The notes under the pieces: generated by a model
Seen by the model: the letters and a program-made list of their open reading frames with translations, nothing else
The model's database searches: none
What the model was told of the DNA's origin: nothing
Origin: Porites lobata
Taxonomy: Eukaryota > Cnidaria > Anthozoa > Scleractinia > Poritidae
Direction: 5' to 3'
DNA length: 64,000 nt
Assembly: GCA_942486035.1 (NCBI GenBank)
Contig: CALNXK010000006.1
Coordinates: 3,292,501 to 3,356,500, forward strand
In this document: positions 21,935 through 34,857 of the stretch, piece after piece
Layout of the letters: the number at the start of each line of letters is the position of its first letter
Position numbering within the stretch: the stretch's first letter is position 1
Position numbers and translations under genes: made by a program

Positions 21935-24900
21935 CCTAAAGAAAAATGATATTCATTATAGTTCTTAATAGCGCGGTTTAAGCATCCCTTCGAATTCCGT
22001 ACAACTCCCTTTTAAGATGATTCGAAAATACAGAGCTCGCACACGCTCATTTCTTGGTTGATCCCAATCAATTTCGCTCATTCCCTTAGATGACAAGTTG
22101 TTCCTGCTTTGTTCAGCCGACTGGGACAACAGCCACCTTTATTTGTTTACAAATAAAAGTAACCTTCATATAAAATAATTTCTGGCAAAATGAACGATAT
22201 TCTTCGTCTCAGTAATAGACAGTACGACTTGCTGATCGAAAATAATGACTTCGATAGGACGAAACGAGGAACACATCGACCCTTTAAGATGTCAAGTGTC
22301 TTAGCTCTTCGTTACATCGAGTCTCCAGTGAGTCAGTGCTTTACTAAGGACAGCCGGCTCCCAAAACTGAATTCATTATTTTTTCATTGTTAAAGTCGGG
22401 CCGAAGTCTTAGTTACTTTCTGAGTTCAAATTAGATCAGGTGCTGTTATAAGGAAAATTGCAGTTAGCACGTTAAGAAGTAGTAATTTGGTTTAGTGCTT
22501 AAAAGTGATTCTTTTTCCGGTTTTGTGTACTGACGCATGGTCACCGGCAACTATTGGAAACGGAGTGTTTGACATTTGGGCGTTGACGAGTCCAGCATAA
22601 TAAGCCAATGGTTTAATGGTTTACCATCCTACCAAGAAAATATAACTCAAGAGAATTGGACATAGTCAATGAGCCGGATGTATAATATTATATATATTAA
22701 AAAAAGTTGGTCTGAGAACTGTCCTATTTTCTTTTTCTTTTCGTTACATTTTAACTGCTCACGACTAAGCTTGTACTGAGGCGGATCATTTAAGTGATTT
22801 AAGTAAAACTTTGACGGCCCATTGTTTTTTTTCAACTAAATCCTTTTCCTCCATGACCATTCATGTATACATGTATTCAGACTTACCTAGGGCCAGCTAA
22901 TGACTGAGTATTTCCAACCAAGCGATGATTAATCTGGATGAGTGCGACTACTAAAAATGAACACTCTTCATATTACTTTCTTTAGGGATACCACTTCTGA
23001 AATTAACGTTGTATCCACTGGAGTGAATATATAGTGCCGGGAGGCACCAGAAACGATAAATAATTAAAATGAAACTTAATTTAGTTTACGAAATCAAACT
23101 TTAATTAGGAAATTATATTCCTTGATCTCAATAGAGAACACACTTCACTTTTATCTTTTACTCGGACATTGTACAAGGTGCATGCAGCCTTTTTTATCTA
23201 CGGTTGTCGTGACCTTTCACATCGTGAAATTATGAATTACACGAAGGTTATTCTTTTTAATTTTTTCTTGACATGTTCAACCGTCTTTTAGTTGGTGAAT
23301 ATTAAATTTTAATATTATTATGGTAAAAATGACAGCGACAGGATTATTCAGATTGTCTGTCATTGGGGGCATAACATCAACATTAACTAAAGTTAAATTC
23401 GGCGCTTGTACCGTGCTGACGATATGAATACAGCAGACAGGAAAGTGCCGCAAAATGCATGACTGTATGTTTCAATTTTCGTTTCCCTTTCTAGACGACT
23501 AACATTATGTCTTATCAGTGCCGATAACAAGTGTTCTTTACAACGATGGGTTTTAGAGCCAGGTCTTAATTCATAAGCATATGGCAATATTTTTTCCTTT
23601 GTGAAGCGGAACTTTTTCCAATATTAACAGTCTTTGTTGTATAAAGAAGTTTCGAGAATTTTGATTGAATTATGTTGAATGTACTTAAAACTGCCCCAAA
23701 TTTGTTCCTTTGTAACATACTTTATCAAGAGACACTTCTTGTAAAGGAAACAGCGTTCTATTAGAATAAATACTTTGCAATGTTTCGTTTTGGTAAAAAA
23801 TTTGGTAAAACTCAAGCTTGAATAAAATCTATTTGAACTTATGGCTTTTTTTTTTGTCCTTATTCAGTCCCTATTCACAGACTAGTGTGCTCAACTCAAT
23901 TCGGATTCCGGACTTTCACTTTAACTATCACAAAAGAGGTCTGAGAAAAAACAAAGTTTACTCCTAACTATAAAGAGATTGGAAAAAATAAAACTTTAGA
24001 AATGTTGCCATTTGAGAATAGCTCCCATTAGTGAAAAGTCAACACGACGTTTAAGGACCGAGCGGAAATACGGGAGCGAATGAAACGAAACTTTGGTAAA
24101 ATTACAAACGCAACAACTGATCAACTTGTAACCTTAACCCTTCAAAGGGTAATAAAGAACTGTCCAGTGTTCTTTCGGCATTGGGTGAAAATGCGCACAA
24201 AATCGTACATGTATCATTCCAAGCGAACGGAAAGAGGAGAATGAACTATGTTGAATTTAACATGAGAAGTGAGAGACAAACCCATTTTTCTTTTTCTAGC
24301 TATGATGATTAATGCATGAAGCCTGTCTCCTCCCCACATACACAACGATTAATTTTTGCTATAATCGTGTTGCAAGTTATTTTGGCGTTTGCCTTTTTCT
24401 TTTAGTTCCTAACTTTACATCAATGTAAATTTTCACAGGGAGACTGAAACTAATATTTCAACTTCCAAAAAGAAAAATACTACGATGCTATGATTAGATA
24501 GGCCAGAATGTTTCGAATTGAAGTGAATATTGTCTATAAAGCTGTCTTTTGTGCGCTCCAAGGGTAATTTCAAGTGGTTACAAGTTTCTGATTGGTTATT
24601 AAGAGTGGGTGTTAATTTTCCATCGATGCAAATTGTATTATTTGGTTTAGACTTTATTTTCATTTGTTTTGGGATGTGGTAATGTATGATAATGATAAAC
24701 AAAGGATGATTAAATTCAAACCAAGGATAAAGTTGAACCACAAGATATCAAAGTGAGTCCAATTCATAGTTTTGTTCCAACAAGAGCTAAACTGCGATAG
24801 TTTTAAACAAAGTACAGCTTCTAAGGTTGAATTTGTCTCTTTTGGAAATAACCCCAGGAAGTGATCTTGGAAATTTCTTTAATAATTAAAGGTACTTCCC

Positions 24901-26340
24901 ACGCCAAAGAGTCATTAAATATTACACGTTAACCTTGGTTTCTTCAACCATATAATTTCATTGTTTCATATGAAATTCGTTAAAACATAAATAACTAAAA
25001 TCGAATGCTTATGCTTTTGTTATTCAAATAATAATAAATAAATCATAAAGCGTCCCTTTATCGTTTGTCTCGTGAAAGTTCCTTAGTTATTGATCGCGAC
25101 CGACATTTCGACTGCTTACAACCTCGTTCCCTGGGCGGGCTCTATGCTTCAAGCAAGAACCCTGGTTGCAACTGGTCACGTGGCTCCGAGAATCAGCGGG
25201 CCAAAAATAAGGGAGGGGAAGAAGAGCAAATTATTGTCGCTATGACAAAAGTTACTCTGTCGGGACCCGAGAGGAGTTTGCCGCCTCGATTATGATCAGC
25301 TGATGGCGTGGGTATTTGAAAATGTCAACAACACCGAAAAAATAGTAATGCATAATGCAAGAGAGAGAACGCTGGGAATGAGTTTGGCTATTCACTTAGC
25401 TTCTTGGTGTATCGTGCACCAGCCGTGAATTAACCAAATCGGAAAACAACATCATAATCTTCTAACTGCCGTCTAGGTGCTGCTTCATGTGAACCTGACT
25501 TTGGCATTATCTTTTCATTTTCATGAACTGCTCGTTCGAGTTATGCAAATTTACGAAAAGCTTTATAGTTGTACAAGCAAATCGAGCAAGATTTTCCGTA
25601 TCCTGTTGGCAGGACGGCGAGCTAATCAGACCCTCTAGACATCAAACCCTCTAAACAAATAGCCAGTTTTCACGCTTCAAAGTGTTATCGTTACTAGTAG
25701 CTGAAAGCAACCCAGTTTGCTCGCAACTTAGAAACTCAACCGCCATTTTGAAGCAATAATTTTCTCTTTACCCCTCCCCCCACCCCCCGCTCCCACCCAA
25801 AAAAAAAAAACAAAAGCAAACAAACAAAAAATGGTGAGCGAAGCAAGCCGGGCGGTGGACTAGGAAGGGGCACTTGCCGATTTTTTTTGGCTTTTTTTTT
25901 GCTTTTTTCTCATTGCGTAGCCTGGTCCCAGGCTAGTCAACGAAGGAAACTCGGGCGCTAGCATTTACATGAAATAAATCAACAGCAATCACAAACTCAT
26001 ACGTTCACAAAAGCTCGTTCACAAGGGCTGCTTTTATTTCTGTGGGATTCTATTCACTGACAGTGAATCTTGACATGCAGTCAATGGGGAAATATAGTAT
26101 AACATAGCGCGCGTGCTTGCCCTATATAAATCCTATTAAGCCTGTATGAACGAAATATTTATTTAAGCACGCCCGCCAAGAAGCTGGAGTTGCTCTCGGC
26201 TGCGCCTCGGCAACTCTTACGCATCTTTCGTGCTCTTCAAACTTCCCGCGTGCATCCATAACTCGATATACGCACGTTAAGCATGAATAAATTCTTAACT
26301 GTTTAGCTAAAGAATAAAGCAGAGTGATATGATGTTTCGT

Positions 26341-26436
26341 CTAGCCTGTGTAAAGCCACTCCCTCTGTGATCGATTCTAACAAAATCTGGTGATTTTGTT
26401 TGAAAGGAGCAAAGGGGGCGGCTGGACACAGGCTAT
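26341..26436. mobile_element. Short foldback with CTAGCCTGTGTA ends
   Basis: CTAGCCTGTGTAAAGCC at the left and GGCTGGACACAGGCTAT at the right are inverted. The interior is 60 bases. Similar TAGCCTG termini occur in the 45556-45770 element, but the rest differs. Confidence 0.45.
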
Positions 26437-26464
26437 ATTTCAACTTGCAAGTTGTTTAAATGCC

Positions 26465-26740
26465 TTAGGGTTGATTTCCAGTGTCGCGTAATTTTTTTTG
26501 TACCCTGCTAAACTTCTCGTTCAAGCCAGTCAGCACTGACTTGCCTCTGCTTTATTTATGTGATTAAAATTTACGTACGTTAACGTGCGTTGTCAAAAAC
26601 GCGTCAATTGAGCTGAAACTTCATACTTAGTACGTTTATTTGGTTCATATTCAAACACATTTCACAAGAATTGAACTAAAATAAAAAGTGTCTAAATTTT
26701 GGTTTATTTGACCTTTATGGTGGATTTTCACTCTCGCGTA
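26465..26740 (+). repeat. Two direct copies of a TCGCGTAATTTTT block
   Basis: GGTTGATTTCCAGTGTCGCG followed by TAATTTTTTTT (about 26470) resembles GGTGGATTTTCACTCTCGCG followed by TAATTTTTACG (about 26720). Both are followed by ACG-rich stretches with TTTACGCG-type motifs. Probably ends of one dispersed element family. Confidence 0.4.
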
Positions 26741-27119
26741 ATTTTTACGTGTTTACGCACGTACATCATTTTTTACGCGCGTAAATAAAACAGAGGCAAT
26801 GTATGGAAGGTCGCGCGTAAACGCAAAAGTTGAACCTACCTTTTACGTTACACTGCCTCTATTTTATTGACTCACGTAATTTAATTTTAACTGTATACCG
26901 GCAGCTTTGTTAATATTATGTCTATTAGGTAGAATATATCGTTAACTTGTCTTAATTAGAAGCGTCAAATATTAAGACTTCCACATTTTACGTACTCTAA
27001 ATGACGATGGAAAATTCAACATTAAGCCCGCATAAAGTTCTGTAACTAATCGACAGTTTGCTCCGAAAAGTGATTTCAACATTCATAACACAGCATCTTT
27101 TCACCAACATCACCACCCT

Positions 27120-27353
27120 TTAGGATGTAACCGTATTTGATTCTGAGTCGACTGACATGAACGGCGAGTCTTTAAAGCTACTGGAGGGCGTGTAGTAGAT
27201 ACTTCTCGTGCTAGTTGTTGAGTTCTCGGAGATAGCTGTAGGGCTCTTGTGCGTTTCTAAAGAGTTGTGAATTTCCGAAGTGTAAGATTTAGTAACATCC
27301 TCATCAAGTAGCTTTTGTCTTGGATTTGATTCTTCTTCTTCGGGCTCCTTATT
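27120..27353 (-). CDS. Isolated terminal exon, acidic then Ser/Thr-rich, unknown gene
   Basis: After an acceptor (CCGTTTTCAG|AATAAG) an open frame in phase 0 gives 77 residues and stops. It begins NKEPEEEESNPRQ, continues with a Ser/Thr-rich stretch, and ends SESNTVTS. There is no domain. The acidic head and phosphosite-rich tail resemble the cytoplasmic end of a receptor or an adaptor. I found no upstream exon of compatible phase, so the parent gene is unknown. It is not part of the BCAP-like gene, whose own stop lies at 36839. It could also be a pseudo-exon. Confidence 0.4.
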   Translation of the reverse strand, partial: NKEPEEEESNPRQKLLDEDVTKSYTSEIHNSLETHKSPTAISENSTTSTRSIYYTPSSSFKDSPFMSVDSESNTVTS

Positions 27354-28489
27354 CTGAAAACGGGGCAACCGGTTAGTGACCAGAAATATGCATTCTATGC
27401 ATCCACTTTATAATTTTTGAACCCAATTCAACTACCGAGCATTATCTCACTACCAATCTTACTAATAATCGTTAAATTTCAGCAGTACTAAAAAACAAAA
27501 TAAGCAATATACATTGTATAAAAGTACTGTCAGAGGCATGGAGAATTGGGACAGAAACCTGGCGCCGCTTGTTCGCGCCTGTTTTCGCAGCTTTTTTGTT
27601 AATTCCTCGCGTTAAAGGGGCTGTGTCACGGTAGTCCAGTTCATTTTGTTTAAATTTGGCAATTACTCACCCTCAATCGCTATGGAACTTCAAGTAAGCA
27701 AAGAAATCTCATGCAAATGACAAAATCAGAAATTCGAAACAAACAAATATGTCTCCTAAGCATTATTTTTGAAATTGCAAACAGCAAAGAAAACTGTTAG
27801 GCTCAATAGTTTTCACTGAAAACCCTAAATTCAATCCGTTTCAATCTTCTTCAGTTTTACCCATCCGTAAAGCGGTCAGCGGTCAGCGGTCAGCGATGAT
27901 GATGGCCGCGTTTTAAAGGTAATCAAATAAAGGTAACATGTAAACCGGGTGGTAAACGTGATGAATCTACTACAAAACAGTCAATATTCCTGGAATATAT
28001 TCCTCTTTAGGGAAAACATCTGAGTTTTGCTGCAGCTCGTTTGCAGTAGAACACAAAACTTTACCATGATCGACCAGGAGAAAAATGAAATAAAAAAATT
28101 TACATTTGGAACCCCACGACTACCCGGATTTAGTGTGTAAACATTGATTTACGTCATCAGTATGGAAATTTTGTCGCCAAGGCGCCGACGTCCCTCCTGG
28201 TAAAACGTCCCAAGCGGTGAGGAGCAAGGAAAAACGGCTGTATTCGCAGGCTACCGCGACGTTGCAAGGAAAGAAATGCAAGATGCAGTCGATGGCGCAG
28301 GATTGAATGGACATGTAACGATCCATTAAAACAAACCAGGAAAAGAAAGAAACAAAAAAATGGAACGTGATGAAGACTGCGCCTGGAGTAGTTGCTGAAG
28401 TAAAAAAAAAAGACGTTTTTTTTTAAGCCTAAGCTAATCTCATGGGTGTTGCTTGCCAAATATCATCGTCATGTTCAGAATATTCACTT

Positions 28490-28646
28490 CAAGATTATTG
28501 CTTGTTATCGATTACTACCGATTGCTATGGATTTTTATTGATCGATAATAATCGATAAATTATTTTTTTCTGCGATATCAGTTGGCGGATTCAATCGACT
28601 GATATCGATGATATCGATTGATTTCCGATATCTATTTCTATCGATT
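28490..28646. repeat. ATCGAT-rich degenerate repeat
   Basis: Roughly 150 bases are dominated by ATCGAT, GATATC and TTATCGAT variants (for example TCGATAATAATCGATAAATT, GATATCGATGATATCGATTG). It is palindromic at every scale and not coding. No gene neighbour within 1 kb. Confidence 0.7.
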
Positions 28647-30989
28647 AACTACGTCTGGAAAAAAAAGAGCCAGAAGCGTTCCTGTTAAAAAGCACATTTA
28701 TAATAAGAACAAAAGCCAGTGCTGAACTTGGCAAGTACGGTTTGGATAATTTGAGTCTTTTTGGCAAAACGGCTGCTTCAGCTAAATATGTGTTTTTGGC
28801 TGAATCTTCAAGGAAGAAACGGTGAAGGATGGTCACAGAATCGTTAGCCAGCAACTCCGCTGACCATATGTCTTCCCCGTCTCTGTGAGTTGCGAAAGCA
28901 GAAAAGATGACTTGAGTTTAGTTTTCGTTGTCGTAGCTACGACCATTTTTGTAGAGACAGTTCTAACCAGTGATGCATGTGTTATAACAAATTATTGGAT
29001 TGTTATCACGACCTACGATTTACACGAAAGACAAGAGGTTGCGACCGATGAAAACAACTGATATTCGCCTTTGCCCTTCCTTCAAAACTTCAAAATTCAT
29101 TTTTACCGAAAACATCCATCCCGGGTGAAGTCAACATCAGTGTCTTCGCGACAGTTTTCTTATTTACAGTCTAACGAAACAGTTTTATCGGAAGTAGAGC
29201 ATTACAATTATCGTGCCGTCGATTATCGTGTTCAATTCCCCAACAACTTAGAATTTAAAAATATACTGCCTTCCAAAGTAAACGATCACAAGCATATGTG
29301 TGGAGAGAAGACGTTGTCACGGATTTTAGACTTAACAAGCGAGAAAATACCTTTTATAAACACCTGAGACACCTAAGTGAAATCTCTTCTCTTACCAATA
29401 TACCCTGAAGGATTACGAAAACTTCTAAGAAATTAAACCGCGCATAAAATATTAAAATATTCAAAACACAACAAACCTCTTCGCAACAAGAGCAAGTAAG
29501 AATTGAACTCATGAATTTCCCCATCGACATAGAACTTTTCGGAGCTTCGTCGTCAGGAAGAACAGGCTTAAACCGTGTTTAGTAGAGAAAGAAAACGTGA
29601 AGCGACTTATTCCTTCCGTGCGTGGAGCACAATTACCATGATGCAAGAGTCAACCTGATGATGGTCACGTCACGTCTGTGTCACATGAGTGTCACGCTAT
29701 GGAGGAAGGTCTGTAGAGAGTATTTTTTGGCACGAGCTCCGGATCTTCACGCAATGTATTTGAATTGGATAAGTTTTTTTTTTTTTTTTAATTGTTGTTG
29801 GTCATTCCACGCTAGCCAGAATAATTTTCAGAGGCTTTGATCATGAAAGCCTCGCTTTTAAGATGAGTTGTGTAAACTTTAAACGATGTTGAGTAATCTA
29901 AGTTGATTATTGACAGCATTTAAAAAAGACAAAATCACGAGCCATTATAGAAATGAAAAGACCTCCTCGAACCTTCGACCTGCCTTCAGCTTCTGGTACT
30001 TAATATTGTTATTAGCACGGTAAATTTGCAAACTGAAAGCCCAAGTTGTTCATTTTAAGTGATGTTAATTGCTAAAAAGGTTTCCGGTTGACTACTTCTT
30101 ATTGTTTTCAGACTGCCAGCCGTGAGCATATATCGATAGTTTCGGTTCTCTTTCGACAAGGCCGCCACGAAGGAACTTTTGCGAGGAAGAATCGCTGAAG
30201 CCCATGAGATTTAATCTAACTGAGGACTTATCGAAACTTTTATTGACTTCAAGATCAATCCAAGAAGATCGTTCTAATAGGTAAAGATTTGAGGTCAGTA
30301 ATTTTAATTCAATGCGTGGTGTAAACAATCTACTCTGCTGACTTAAAATACTCAGAAATAGCGATCATGCTCTGATCAGATCAGTTTTAGGTAATATTGG
30401 TTTGAAAGGGACTGAACGTCATATTCCGTGTACTGTGATTATGAGCCAAATGGCGCCTAACAAATAGTGGAATGTACGCTTGAAATGTCAGAAGCAGTAT
30501 ACCCTTATTTTTAGCGACGATTGATTTCATACGTCGTTGATTATAACACTGTCATTTTGGTGAGCATATTTCTGGATTATCTTTGACTATAAATTTATCC
30601 ACTTATGCCCGAAGATAAGAACCAAAACGGATTGAGAGAAAGAGTTAACTTTGGCTTACTTCAAGTGGTACGGGCTGAATCGTTGACTCCTGTAAAATGC
30701 AAATCTCGCGGAATATGTCTTCGCTTAACCGCAATATTTTTTGATAGAGAATTGACAGGTTTGTTACTGATCTAACAGGAAGCAAATGATTTATTCGAAT
30801 CATTTATTGGCTTTCTCGTACACCGTACAGCTGTATGCCCATGCACGATGCATGGACTTCTAATGCGCTGTCACACGCGACTAAACATACAAGATTGTTT
30901 TCTTACATTTGGCAACAATTATTACAATTGATTTGTGCTGGGCCAGGTTGATTAACAATACAAGCACACGGCAGGCGTGGACTGGGTGT

Positions 30990-31000
30990 AAATATAAAAC
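30990..31000 (+). promoter_or_regulatory. Possible TATA-type element upstream of the ADAP-like gene
   Basis: TAAATATAAAAC lies about 90 bases before the ATG at 31082. The spacing allows a short 5'UTR. TATA-like strings are common in AT-rich DNA, so this is only a suggestion. Confidence 0.25.
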
Positions 31001-31081
31001 TTCATTCTGTGAATAGTCACAAAGCTAACGTTTCTATACACTTTTCACAGGCATATCAAGGAGAATTATAAATTTACACGG

Positions 31082-33706
31082 ATGGCAGGGCTCTCCTTCG
31101 ACCAAATTAACAGCGCCAAGAAGAACCTAAGGAAAGCTCCTCCACCAAAGGTTCCTTTAGGTACTACCGCAAGTCAAAATGGCGATTTCTCATCTGATGC
31201 AGGCAACGTATCTGTAGCTGCGTTTCGAAATAGATTTGAACAAAAGCAATCGCCAACATCAAATGGACAATTTGGCTCTCCTTCACGTTTGAGTGGTGAT
31301 GACAGAAGCTCAGGAGAAAACATTACGTCACCAAGGGCTAAATTTGAGAAATTTGAGCCGAAATCTGCAAAGAAACCTCCACCACCACGGAAGCCACCCA
31401 TCGGAGCCAAGTCAAGTAAAATGTTACGAAGACTCGATGACAACAGCAATGCTTTGAAAGGAGAACCAAACCGTAAAGAATTACCACTTTTCAATAGAAT
31501 AGGTGCGGCACCTCACAAGAAACATAAACCTGCAAACTTAAAATTCAAACTTGACAAGTACAAGGACAAAATTGTACAGTCAAACGGTACCAACCATACT
31601 GACAGAGGGTGCAACGAAGGTAGGGCACTACTGATGAGAAATAAATGAGTTAAAACAGTACAAGAAAAATAAATCAGTTAACATATTTTTCGATTTACCC
31701 ATTTAGTTTTGTTTATGTTGGATTTAGCTCTGAAAATAACAAGAAAAAAGGCTTTAGAACACCAGAAAAAGGATTAAAAAAGTTCATGAACATCTGGGCC
31801 CAGGACACGTTCCATGTGCCGGATACGAAACCTTATTAACCTCCCTCGCCTGTTGCTCGCTCAATTGCTTAGAGCACTGCACCGATGTCTCAGAGGTCAG
31901 GCTTCGTATTCCGAGTAGCCTGAACTATTTTTCAGTTTCAGGCTTTCTTTACGTACCTGCATCAGGTGCGTCTTCAACTGTGATGATCGTCTTCACAATA
32001 TATGAAATTCAGATATTCATTATTTCATCTTCATCTCAATTTTTGCCCCCTCATACCCCCATATCGGGTATATTACCCGATAAGGGTGAAAACCTACGTG
32101 CGATCTACGATGACGATACTAAGAGAACAGCTAATCCCTAACTCTAATGCACACAAGCCTAGAACAAGCGACAGATATGACATGCAGAGAGATACTCACG
32201 TCTCTTGTTACTTTAAGACATATAAAATAGAGCTCTTCATCTTAAATGGAATTCAGTCAAAAAGGCCAATCACGGTCAGAGTCTTCCCAGATGCTAATTA
32301 ATGACAGTATGCTCTTTAACTGAAGAAGAGCCCGTTCGTTAATAACTCACTGCTCATTAACTTGTTGAACGCAAAATTTTGGAAAAAAGAAGAGGCTCTC
32401 CTGTAAGTTGTTTTTTAGTAAGTGGGTTTCTATTATGGTTTCATCACTCCCCCCCCCCCCCCCCCCCACCCCTGTCCGCACCTTCAGGAATTCTACATCT
32501 CGGGCTCAAAAGGAAAAAAATGGCTGGCTACGCCCCTACCAGTTCTAACTCAATGCCATGGGTTAGAGCGTTGCACCGGTATCGCAAAGGTCTTAACAGC
32601 GATGATGAGTTTTTTGCATTTATTTCTTCATTCATCGGTTCCAATATATGAAAAACATATTTCATCATTTAGTAATACGTAATCCATACGAAGGCCATCA
32701 ACTGACGTCATGCCGCTCTTTTGTTGCAGAAGAAGATCAAGACATTTACGATGATGTAGAGTCTACGCTTCGTGGGGATCTAGGTAATCTAAATTAATTT
32801 CCTTGTTCGATTATTAAACAGATCGTTTTCACACACTCTGTTAGCAGCTATGCAAAAAGAAGTCTTTACATGAGAGAAGATTTCAATCCTGTTGAAAAGC
32901 TTTTGGCAAACCAAAATGGCCGCTGTTTCAATATGGCTGCTATGACGTCAGATGAAAACGATCTATTAGAATCCGTTTCCCTGTTCTACTTGTTCGCTTT
33001 CCGCAAGCTCTTTCCTCCGCATGCGCAGAGGCCCCCGCTGGGTATTCCAATAAAAATAGCAACAATCGAAAAATAGCCTCTGCGGAGGAGAGAGTTCCGC
33101 AGGTACATAGTGAAGTCTGGGTACGAGATTACCTGTCCCGGATGAAGCGGCTACTTCAATAACATGAGCAGAAGAGTGGGGTATACCTGCTGCGCCTTTC
33201 CGCTCACTCTCTTCTTTGTTTCCCTTCCCCTCTCCCCTCTGGTCGTCACTCAACCCTAACTGGGATGTTAGATTTGCTGCTTTATATGACTCGGAGATGG
33301 GGGATGTTTTGGGGAGGAGAGGGAATGCGTTTGTGCAATTTTAAACAACAACTAGTGACAACGGCAGTACAAACGAACAAAAGAACAGACTGAAACAAAC
33401 CAACAACAACAGCAACAACAAATTAAACAGAAACATGGTGTTTTTAATAAGCTATACAGCAGAATAGTCCCCTCTAGACGTTTTTCTCATGACTAACTGT
33501 CTGCCGATGAAAACTACTTTTCTCTGTCAGGACCCTGTCAGTAACACATTTTTATTTCATCCAGTAAAGGGAGATATACTCTTCTATATTTATAAGGAGA
33601 ATTTTACGAAACTTTTCTAGTTCGCTGCTTTTTTCATCGCTTCATGTTGATTGTTATTTTTCTTGCTCCAGATTATCAGCCAGAGGAAACGTATGAATGC
33701 GTATAA
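31082..33706 (+). CDS. ADAP/FYB-like proline-rich tyrosine adaptor (exons 31082-31619, 32730-32783, 33672-33706)
   Basis: Three exons join in phase (1, 1) to give 208 residues. Donors are CGAAG|GTAGGG and CTAG|GTAATC; acceptors are TTGTTGCAG and CTTGCTCCAG. The order is: a basic N-terminus (AKKNLRKAPPPK), a Ser-rich linker, KKPPPPRKPP (about residues 96-105, SH3-ligand type), a basic Lys-rich stretch (about 143-165), then QDIYDDVES (Y186) and DYQPEETYECV at the C-terminus (Y199, Y205). YDDV is the motif by which ADAP/FYB binds the SLP-76 SH2 domain (established for vertebrates). The helical SH3 domains of vertebrate ADAP are absent, so homology rests on motifs and layout. Reading through the first donor would give a 188-residue form lacking the tyrosines. 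It lies tail to tail with the BCAP-like gene. Likely a cytosolic scaffold downstream of tyrosine kinases. Confidence 0.7.
33008..33095. mobile_element. Foldback of the CTCTCCTCCG family in the ADAP-like gene's last intron
   Basis: CTCTTTCCTCCGCATGCGCA then GAGGC at the left; GCCTCTGCGGAGGAGAGAG at the right. Same termini as 51455-51628. Interior only about 40 bases. Confidence 0.55.
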
Positions 33707-34169
33707 AATGCTTGGCAAATTAACTCCGAAAGGCTCATCATGAACATACCACCAGTTCCATGACGTTCACGAAAAAGATGAAGATATACTCCTCAACAAT
33801 TCTGCTGATGACAATGCCTGTTATAATGAATTTATTACCAATTTGAAAAGAAACTGAAACTTTTACCCGCAAACTACCCAAATGTAACGTTGGGAAATAT
33901 TGCTCTTGGTCAATAATTTCCGTTAAATAATTTCAAATTGCCAGTACCGCTGACAATGATTTTATCAACTTGAAATAATCAACGCCATCTAGAAAGGTAG
34001 TCCAATAACTATATCAAAACAAACAAGTGCTGGGTATTTAACGTTTCAAAGTATATCTTTTTTTACTGTGAAATAGATTTAAAAAACGACCAGAAAACCG
34101 AGTTGTGAGAACGAAAAAGCTCCCATGGAAAATTTTTGCAACAGTACCACAGTGAATCGCCGCATGTAA

Positions 34170-34345
34170 GGGAGTACAAGTCAGGACTTCTTGGATTCTG
34201 GATTCCACAGCGTGAAATCCGGATTCCGGATTCCAACCGTTAGTCAGGTACGGATTCCTTGAGCTGTAATCCGGATTCCAAAGCCCAGATTCCGGATTCC
34301 ACAAGAAAAATTTCCCGGATTGTGAAATCCGAATTCCCTTACATG
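34170..34345 (-). repeat. GGAATCC-rich dispersed repeat, copy 2
   Basis: Reverse complement of the family seen at 15166 and 42074, with blocks GGGAAATTTTTCTTGTGG, TGGGCTTTGGAATCCGG and CAAGGAATCCG in the same order, then extra GGAATCCGGAATCCGG units. Confidence 0.6.
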
Positions 34346-34448
34346 GGGCGATTAGAAAGATTACCACAGAGGCGAAAACAATCCATCTCACATGTAAAGT
34401 AGCCCAGGTCCACTGCCTTACTTTTTCCCAGTTCTCCATCAAAGATAA

Positions 34449-34648
34449 TAGGGGGCTTAAGCAAAGGCAGTGTAAAGTTTTTAAGCAAAGTTTTTAAGCG
34501 ATGCACCCCAACCGGAAGTCAGGCATTTTCCCTTTTGATATGCCTTAAAGCTACCAAATTTGCTAAGTGTCTTTACTCTTCTGAAGGTGTAAAAATCCAC
34601 TTCCGGTTGATGGGCGCCGCTGGAAAATGTCTTTGCTTAAGCTCCGTA
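34449..34648. mobile_element. Foldback MITE, GGGAGCTTAAG family, degraded copy
   Basis: TAGGGGGCTTAAGC at the left and GCTTAAGCTCCGTA at the right, with CCAACCGGAAGT / ACTTCCGGTTGATG inside each arm. Diverged relative to 1621-1845. Confidence 0.6.
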
Positions 34649-34857
34649 AACAACCTTCCACTCAGAAATATATTAGGATACGATTTGCTTAAGTGCCACA
34701 CTGAAATGTATTTTCCTTTAACGTCTGCTTTATTTAATTATTATACACACTCACACTCTTAACTCTATTAGAGCTCACCGATACGGGAAAGATAATACAC
34801 ACTTTACAGAGTCTGTTAAAATATGAACCAGCCTCTGAACGCTCGGTCACTTTGTAC

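Larger units (their letters stand above)
21936..27119. other. Stretch without a supported gene
   Basis: Only short ORFs with no recognised domain. It contains a foldback at 26341-26436 and two direct copies of a GTCGCGTAATTTTTT-type block (about 26470 and 26725). The ILP-B promoter and upstream exon should lie at its left end, but I could not place them. Confidence 0.45.

Noticed and set aside
30092..30328. 78-codon ORF on - (ERSSWIDLEVNKSF region) that might precede the 27.1-kb exon
   Set aside because: No polypyrimidine acceptor and no donor of matching phase found.
31174..31494. 106-codon antisense ORF
   Set aside because: Shadow of the ADAP-like first exon on the opposite strand.
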